The translations under genes were made by a program, and so were the position numbers. The notes under the pieces were generated by a model that ran no database searches, was not told the DNA's origin, and was given only the letters and a program-made list of their open reading frames with translations. 24,197 bases of DNA from Paulinella micropora. Lineage: Eukaryota > Cercozoa > Imbricatea > Euglyphida. Below are positions 17,896 to 24,197 of the stretch, one piece after another. The stretch is from positions 13,004 through 37,200 of the forward strand of contig BJOX01000252.1 in NCBI GenBank assembly GCA_009731375.1. Reading direction: 5' to 3'. Within the stretch, counting starts at the first letter, position 1, and each line of letters opens with the position of its first letter.

Positions 17896-20217
17896 ATGTA
17901 TATGTGTATGTATGCATGTATGTAATTTATCTATTTAATGTATGTATGTAATGTATGTATGTATGTATGTATGTATGTATGTATGTTTGTTTGTTTGTTT
18001 GTTTGTTTGTATGTCTGTCTGTCTGTATGTCTGTCTGTATGTCTGTCTGTATGTATGTATATTTGTTTGTTTGTTTGTTTGTTTGTTTCGTTGTGCGTAC
18101 GTACGTATGTTTGTGTGCTATTGTGTATGTTTGCGTGTGTGTACGTGTGCAAGACATAGATACACTCGTTTATTCATTCATTCATTCATTCATTCATTCA
18201 TTCATTTCATTCATGTATTCATGTTCATTCATGTATTCATGTACATACATACAAACATACGTAAATACATACATACATACATACATACATACATACATAC
18301 ATACATACATACGTGCGTACGTACGTACGTACGTACGTACGTACGTACTTACATACATACATACATAAATTATATAAATGTACTATAAATATTATAATGA
18401 TGATAAACACATATGTACAAAATATGTATATGTATACATATTACATATATGTATATGTATACATATTACATATATGTATATGTATACATATATATGTATA
18501 CATATTACATGTATGTATATGTATACATATTACATTAGATTATTTTAAATTACATTACACGACATTACATTACATTGAACTTTATTACACATTACATTAC
18601 ATTACATTACATGGCATGGAATTGCTTGGCATGGCATTATATTATATTAACATAACATAACATAACATAACATACATAATAACATAACATGACCATAGAA
18701 TATGGACATGCAAAATTTTCTATCCAACAAAACTGTCGGAAAGAACTTTCAAGATGTTCACGCAATCATGTAATTTAAGATATCCGCGAGCGGGCAGGCG
18801 TTCATTCATAAATTCATACATACATGTGAAGGATGTGTTGCTGTTACAGAGTGTATATATCAAGGTTAAATTTTTTGGGTTGACGCTACTTCTAGTTACT
18901 CGGCGTTGGCTGGTCATCGGTTCGTTTTGTACGTGGCTCCTGGTGATTTATTTCTACATGCGGTGTTGCCTCCTGGACCCTGGATATATTCCTCCGAGGT
19001 CTTCATTTCTCCGTGCGGCTTAATTTAACACGCGTGTTTTGTAGGACAATACTGGTTATCATTCATTCTCGAGTCCTCCGTTTCTCAATTTAAGTTTTTG
19101 TTTATGCAAGCACTTGGTCGACGCTCAAACAAAGGGCGCTTACAGGAAGCGCGTCGCCAGTTCGTTGGGAGGTTTGCAACAGCTTGCACGGGACCTGTCA
19201 TATGGAGTGTGATTGAAAGGGGACCTCAACAAGGAGTGGAATATCTACTTCGCTTATTGCTCAGATGCGTCGTACAATCGCGGGAAAATGTAATGGCGTG
19301 CCATGCTAGTGCAGACCTGCTCGCAATTATTTGTTCTGGGTAGGTGCGAGACTTGCAATTTGCCGCGGCCTCCGCTCTCGACACATTGCAGCACTTGCGA
19401 CGTCTGCGTCCGCTGCTGGGATCACCACTGCAACTGGTATCTCTGTATCTCTGCGTGATGCAAGTCACATCTTCCTTCTGTCTTGTATGTTAGGGTTGCT
19501 AATTGTATCGGACAGCGAAATCATCGTAGCTTTGTTTGTTTCATGATTTTCACGCCTTGCTTCTTTCTTTGCTACGTTTCATCGACAGCGTTGTTTATGT
19601 GGTCAGAAAAAATTGTTAATTTCTTGTATCTTGCTCGCATATTTGTGTTGCGTTGTTAGGGAGACCTGGAACGAGCATGTTTCTTCTGGCCGGCCACTGT
19701 CTGCCGGCCTGTTACACTCCTCTTCGGTGGTCCCACTGGACGCTGGACCGGCATCTTCCGTCGCCATTACCCTCTTGATATTTTCAGGTTGCACCTAGTG
19801 TGTGTATTTGCGGCACTTGTGTATATTATGTTGCAGGCGCGATGGGTATTCTAGCTCTCCTTGCAGGTCCCAGTTGACATAAACATAAAGAAAATTGCAG
19901 GACTATATACTTAGGCCTCTTAGTGTTCCGACTGACATACAAGCATATAAAACGCGTTGCGGGAGCACAGACGACAAAGTCAAGGTATTTTTTTGAAACA
20001 GTATCTTTGTAGTTTGAGCTGTGCCTTCAGGCTCCGAGAAGGACCTCCTTCCTACACGCAAACTTGGAGAAGTCGTTTGTGCAACCTTACTACGTTTTTT
20101 ACGCAGTACTCTACACAACCCTCTCTCTTAACAACAGACATTTTGAACATGGATGTTGAGCCTGGCCGCTTAGAGCAGGTTACTGTCGGCCCATCGCCGT
20201 ATTCATCCTATCAATGA
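15577..20217 (+). CDS. DHHC-type protein S-acyltransferase (palmitoyltransferase), about 12 exons, about 383 aa
   Basis: The predicted exons are 15577-15686, 15737-15837, 15909-15962, 18896-18998, 19074-19171, 19220-19289, 19344-19436, 19494-19601, 19660-19787, 19837-19866, 19915-19984 and 20031-20217. All use GT-AG and give one open frame. The N-terminus has LYKLWPGRTSWCCNG and RLGPRSD, as in plant-type DHHC enzymes. Two hydrophobic segments follow, and then DPG (116-118). The cysteine-rich domain (180-222) fits CX2CX9HCX2CX2CX4DHHCX5CX4NX3F exactly, with DHHC at 205-208; Asn replaces the usual Pro after DHHC. Two more membrane segments follow, and then TTKS (318-321) in the place of the TTxE motif. 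The family attaches palmitate to cysteines of proteins at membranes through an acyl-Cys intermediate. Exon 3's end and exon 4's start are uncertain (15973 with 18850 is also in phase), and exon 5 could start at 19095. The domain identity is very strong; a few junctions are inferred. Confidence 0.88.
15963..18895 (+). other. giant microsatellite-filled intron of the DHHC gene
   Basis: The other introns of this gene are about 46-75 bp, but this one is about 2.9 kb. It consists of (ACAT)n, (TA)n, (ATGT)n, GCAT, GTTT/GTCT, CATT, GTAC and ATTAC repeats (15998-18690), with roughly 200 bp of ordinary sequence before the next exon. Exact ends depend on the splice choice. Confidence 0.7.
15998..18690. 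repeat. compound tetranucleotide and dinucleotide microsatellite block
   Basis: In order: (ACAT/ACGT)n 15998-16100; TA-rich 16100-16310; GAGA and GCAT/ACAT variants 16311-16500; (ATGT)n with GGCATGT, ATGAT and TTGTATG variants 16530-17780; (TA)n and (TG)n 17790-17895; (ATGT)n then (TTTG)n and (TCTG)n 17938-18090; (ATTC)n, (ATAC)n, (GTAC)n 18165-18365; four copies of a roughly 26-bp unit with the palindrome TATGTATACATA 18420-18535; (ATTAC)n and (CATAA)n pentanucleotides 18550-18690. All frames across it are low-complexity artefacts. Confidence 0.92.
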
Positions 20218-21715
20218 TGAAAAGCGCGTCCTGTCACATCAAAGCGTACACAAATCTATGAAAGTACCAGCAATTAATTTAATTCTCGAGAAGGCTCGTT
20301 GAATCAAGGAATCATTTTGCTACTCAATCTAGAAATCGTATTACAGTAAGTGTTAGAACTAATAATCAATATTAATAATTACATGGGCCGGCCGTATAAG
20401 AGTAACGGTGTCGTTAGGGCCATTACTTATATCCGGCCAGTCATATTACTCTGCGCTCCTTGTTGGTGCGGCGCGTTATTAAAACTTTGTATTAAAAGTA
20501 CTGCAGACGCAGTTCGTAGTGAGTTCCTGATCTTTATATTAAGTTATAAATTATATTGGTCTAACCATTGGACATTTCTAATTAGACTCTTTCTCCTAAG
20601 TTATGTTCACTATTACTTTAATTATCCGTTAGTAGTAGACGTTACTGTTATTATTATTAGTTATTAATGCAGTCCCCGGGCTTTTAGTACTTGTTCTGGT
20701 ACTGTCTCACTGAGTGGAACTAATAAATTTCTTAATTAATGATACTTAAGGGCAGCCGTATCAGAGTAACGGTGTCGGTAGAGCCTTTACTTATTAATAT
20801 GATTCGGCCAGTCAAGTTACCGGCGTGGCGCGTTGACTCGTGACTTCTGTTGGCGGGCCGCGGGCCTTTCCGGGCCGAGTCTCAAATATTAAAGCCAGTG
20901 AGCTGTCCGTGGCACGGTAGTATTCAACTGTATTGCTGCGGCCGATAGAGCGACGCCGCGGGTGCCGCCCGCAGTAGCTATCATAAATTGTTATATTAGT
21001 AGTCACAGTAGTAGTCACGTCTAACTTCACTGTGACGTGTGACAGCATGAGGCCCTTATCGAGCGGCCTTGCTTAGCGGCGAACTCTGCGGCGTCACTGC
21101 GGCAGCTTTAACTCAACTTCAAGCCGGTGATCAGTCGCACTTAGTCTGGAAAAAGAGGCATCAGGCCTTCAAGCCACCAGAAAACTTGGGGCAGTAAGGG
21201 TCCCGGTCCGACGTGCGGCAGGCAGTCCGTGGCACTGCGGCCAGTCGACAGTCCACAACTCACCACCGCCATCCCGGGCCCTAACGTGTCGCGTAGCTAG
21301 ACAGCAAATTATTATTACTAGAGATAGTGAAGTCCTGAGACTCGTCACAGTGACCGGAGTCCCGGAGGCTGAAACTATGAAAGTTTCATTCCTAATATTA
21401 ATCACTCAGTGACTTCGGACTCGGAATAATTTCCACATTTCTATCAAGTTAATGCCGGTTACAACAGTATGATACTACTAATTTAATAACCGATAACTGT
21501 CACGTGTCCTAACTATATGAGAACTGAGGAATACCGTCCTAAAGTACGGTAGGGACTCGTATGTTACACTGCGAGTTTAAGCAGGCACTTTTCGGCTTTC
21601 ATATCTACATGTTCCTTCTGGAGAAAACAATACTGTTTACCGTGCTACTAGTTAGTAGTAGGGCCGCGGCTGTCCTCAAGGCTCCTGCACATCGCGACAT
21701 CGCGCCCACATGCCT
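20218..21715. other. intergenic DNA, no gene seen; contains a diverged direct repeat
   Basis: No frame shows a known motif. A roughly 100-bp segment starting GAACTAATAA and carrying AGAGTAACGGTGTCG and TCGGCCAGTCA or CCGGCCAGTCA occurs near 20354-20455 and again near 20717-20820, about 364 bp apart. The rest (20830-21700) is moderately GC-rich with short GTGAC/CAGTG-type inverted words. The origin is unknown; an old LTR or solo repeat is possible. Confidence 0.5.
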
Positions 21716-21841
21716 ATGTATGTATGTATGTATGTATGTATACCTTAAGAGACAGCGCTTCCCGTAAGGGTATATATGTATGTATGCATGTCACGTAACA
21801 GTATGTATGTATGTATGTATGTATGTATGTATGTATGTATG

Positions 21842-21875
<34 letters not shown>

Positions 21876-21940
21876 TGTATGTATATATGTATGTATGTAT
21901 GGTGTATGTGTGTATGTATGCATGTTATGTATGTATGTAC
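21715..21940. repeat. (TATG)n microsatellite
   Basis: Tetranucleotide tracts at 21716-21740, 21770-21790 and 21801-21938, with TATA and GTGT variants. Between the first two is a short stem, AGCGCTTCCCGTAAGG. Non-coding. Confidence 0.92.
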
Positions 21941-21959
21941 CGTGCAGACACTGGCACTC

Positions 21960-22205
21960 TCGCAGCCCGTTGGCAGTCAGGACCCACTCGCCGCTTGAGT
22001 ACGTAGTGCGATCCCATGCTTCGCAACGGTCTACAGTAGCGAGAGTAGGTAGGTAGGTAGGTAGGTAGGTAGGTAGGTAGGTAGGTAGGTATACACTCGC
22101 CGCTCGAGTACTGGCTGCGGTCCCAAGCCTTGCAACGATCTAGCAAGCTAGGTAGGTAGGTAGGTAGGTGGTAGGTAGGTAGGTAGGTAGGTTAGTTGGT
22201 TGGTT
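21960..22205. repeat. two copies of a roughly 60-bp unit plus (AGGT)n
   Basis: A segment starting CACTCGCCGCTTGAGTA at 21986 is repeated as CACTCGCCGCTCGAGTA at 22095. Each carries a diverged CGATCCCATGCTTCGCAACG-like part and ends in an (AGGT)n tract (22044-22091 and 22149-22205). Confidence 0.8.
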
Positions 22206-22217
22206 GGTGGGGAGAAA

Positions 22218-22413
<196 letters not shown>

Positions 22414-22996
22414 NNNNNNNNNNNNNNNNNNNNNNNNNNNNNNNNNNNNNNNNNNNNNNNNNNNNNNNNNNNNNNNNNNNNNNNNNNNNNNNNNNNNNNN
22501 NNNNNNNNNNNNNNNNNNNNNNNNNNNNNNNNNNNNNNNNNNNNNNNNNNNNNNNNNNNNNNNNNNNNNNNNNNNNNNNNNNNNNNNNNNNNNNNNNNNN
22601 NNNNNNNNNNNNNNNNNNNNNNNNNNNNNNNNNNNNNNNNNNNNNNNNNNNNNNNNNNNNNNNNNNNNNNNNNNNNNNNNNNNNNNNNNNNNNNNNNNNN
22701 NNNNNNNNNNNNNNNNNNNNNNNNNNNNNNNNNNNNNNNNNNNNNNNNNNNNNNNNNNNNNNNNNNNNNNNNNNNNNNNNNNNNNNNNNNNNNNNNNNNN
22801 NNNNNNNNNNNNNNNNNNNNNNNNNNNNNNNNNNNNNNNNNNNNNNNNNNNNNNNNNNNNNNNNNNNNNNNNNNNNNNNNNNNNNNNNNNNNNNNNNNNN
22901 NNNNNNNNNNNNNNNNNNNNNNNNNNNNNNNNNNNNNNNNNNNNNNNNNNNNNNNNNNNNNNNNNNNNNNNNNNNNNNNNNNNNNNNNNNNNNNNN
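22414..22996. other. assembly gap
   Basis: A run of N bases between a truncated SINE and the 493-bp satellite. Confidence 0.99.
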
Positions 22997-24013
22997 ATAC
23001 ACCAAGCGCGGTTGCTAGAGCTGCCTCGAAACCCCACCCATAACAATCTGGTGTCTGCTGAGTCCTGGGCTATCAACCAGCATATGCGGAGTTTAAGATC
23101 TTTTACGCGCGCAACGACCCTCCTCCCCAGCATCTACCAACACAGGGTTATGAGTTGGCGTCACAGTTTAACGCCTTGAGGCCATTGGGCTGGAACTCTG
23201 TTTAGCAAGTGTGACTAGGTTTTTTCATCGGGATTTCCCTCAAATATGTCACAGTCAACACTCCAAGGCAGATTTACTATATCTGAGGCGTACTGATGCA
23301 GCTAATGGCATATCCTCAACGGACATAAGCCTCCAATACCCTTGTTCGAGGTCCTCCACCCCCCCGTGTCAGTCTCTCGCCTGATGATCGGGGCCACCGA
23401 TGGAGCTCCTGAGGGCAAGACTGCACTAAGCCGAGGTTATTCCGCAGTCCCAGCAACCTCTTGCAAGACGTCACCGAATGTGCAAGTGCATACACCAAGC
23501 GCGGTTGCTAGAGCTGCCTCGAAACCCCACCCATAACAATCTGGTGTCTGCTGGGTCCTGGGCTATCAACCAGCATATGCGGAGTTTAAGATCTTTTACG
23601 CGCGCAACGACCCTCCTCCCCAGCATCTACCACCAAAGGGTTATGAGTTGGCGTCACAGTTTAACGCCTTGAGGCCATTGGGCTGGAACTCTGTTTAGCA
23701 AGTGTGACTAGGTTTTTTCATCGGGATTTCCCTCAAATATGTCACAGTCAACACTCCAAGGCAGATTTACTATATCTGAGGCGTACTGATGCAGCTAATG
23801 GCATATCCTCAACGGACATAAGCCTCCAATACCCTTGTTCGAGGTCCTCCACCCCCCCGTGTCAGTCTCTCGCCTGATGATCGGGGCCACCGATGGAGCT
23901 CCTGAGGGCAAGACTGCACTAAGCCGAGGTTATTCCGCAGTCCCAGCAACCTCTTGCAAGACGTCACCGAATGTGCAAGTGCATACACCAAGCGCGGTTG
24001 CTAGAGCTGCCTC

Positions 24014-24014
<1 letters not shown>
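22997..24014. repeat. 493-bp satellite, two full units and a partial third
   Basis: Units start ATACACCAAGCGCGGTTGCT at 22997, 23490 and 23983. Units 1 and 2 differ at only a few positions (for example GCTGAGTCC against GCTGGGTCC, and CCAACACAGGG against CCACCAAAGGG). The third unit stops after 32 bp, at GCCTCGA, where an (AAT)n-SINE begins. Open frames of about 60 codons on both strands recur in each unit but match nothing I recognise. The array enters the gap on its left, so its length is unknown. Confidence 0.93.
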
Positions 24015-24060
<46 letters not shown>

Positions 24061-24077
24061 GTAATAGTAATGATAAC

Positions 24078-24108
<31 letters not shown>

Positions 24109-24197
24109 CTTCTCTGTCAATGGCTGATGCATTTCTGCACATGCGCCTCCATCGTCTCACCCGTGAGGGGAGTACGAAGAATTGACGATAAGCTCTA
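24015..24197 (-). mobile_element. SINE with (ATT)n tail, truncated by the window end
   Basis: (AAT)n with AAC and GAT interruptions (24015-24106) is followed by the standard SINE 3' body (24107-24197), which continues beyond the window. It interrupts the third satellite unit. The A/B-box head is outside the window. Confidence 0.85.

Noticed and set aside
19098-19343. 81-codon frame starting MFMQALGRR between DHHC exons
   Set aside because: It is out of frame with the DPG and cysteine-rich exons. The other frame, with 48- and 54-bp introns, joins in phase to CETC.
23316-23991. Recurrent roughly 60-codon frames on both strands of the 493-bp satellite
   Set aside because: They recur only because the DNA is duplicated; no motif and no splice or start signals support translation.

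Overview
The window is eukaryotic nuclear DNA. Its protein-coding genes are split by GT-AG introns, most only about 46-95 bp long, and it carries tRNA-derived SINEs, long microsatellites, satellite-like tandem arrays and assembly gaps. The two recognisable proteins have plant-like or protist-like architecture (a class II type trehalose-phosphate synthase/phosphatase and a four-TM DHHC palmitoyltransferase). An alga or other protist is the likeliest source, but the species cannot be fixed from the sequence alone.

Layout. 1-3070 is repeat DNA: a SINE with an (ATT)n tail, a gap, TATG microsatellite, a roughly 190-bp tandem array and GA-rich repeats. 3071-3592 (minus) holds a probable three-exon gene of unknown function. 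About 4020-5714 (plus) is a broken DDE transposase of the Tc1/mariner-IS630 type, split by a CT microsatellite and frameshifts. 5715-7369 is AT-rich and shows no gene.

7370-15325 (minus) is a seven-exon TPS/TPP gene encoding 973 residues. All exon phases agree, including a 34-nt micro-exon. Its two long introns (2083 and 2646 bp) are filled with SINEs, A/T tracts and two families of tandem repeat. The head-to-head partner, 15577-20217 (plus), is a DHHC palmitoyltransferase with about 12 exons and a complete cysteine-rich domain. About 250 bp separates the two start codons and probably holds a shared promoter region. One DHHC intron is expanded to nearly 3 kb by (ACAT)n/(ATGT)n arrays in opposing orientations. 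20218-24197 has no recognised gene: it holds a diverged direct repeat, TATG/AGGT/AAT microsatellites, a large gap and a near-perfect 493-bp satellite interrupted by another SINE.

Function. The TPS-like protein keeps its HAD phosphatase motifs but has substitutions at positions needed for glucosyl transfer in active synthases. It also starts with a hydrophobic helix not usual for this family, so it may be a membrane-tethered regulator or phosphatase. The neighbour is a membrane S-acyltransferase. Nothing in the sequence shows that they act together beyond sharing an upstream region.
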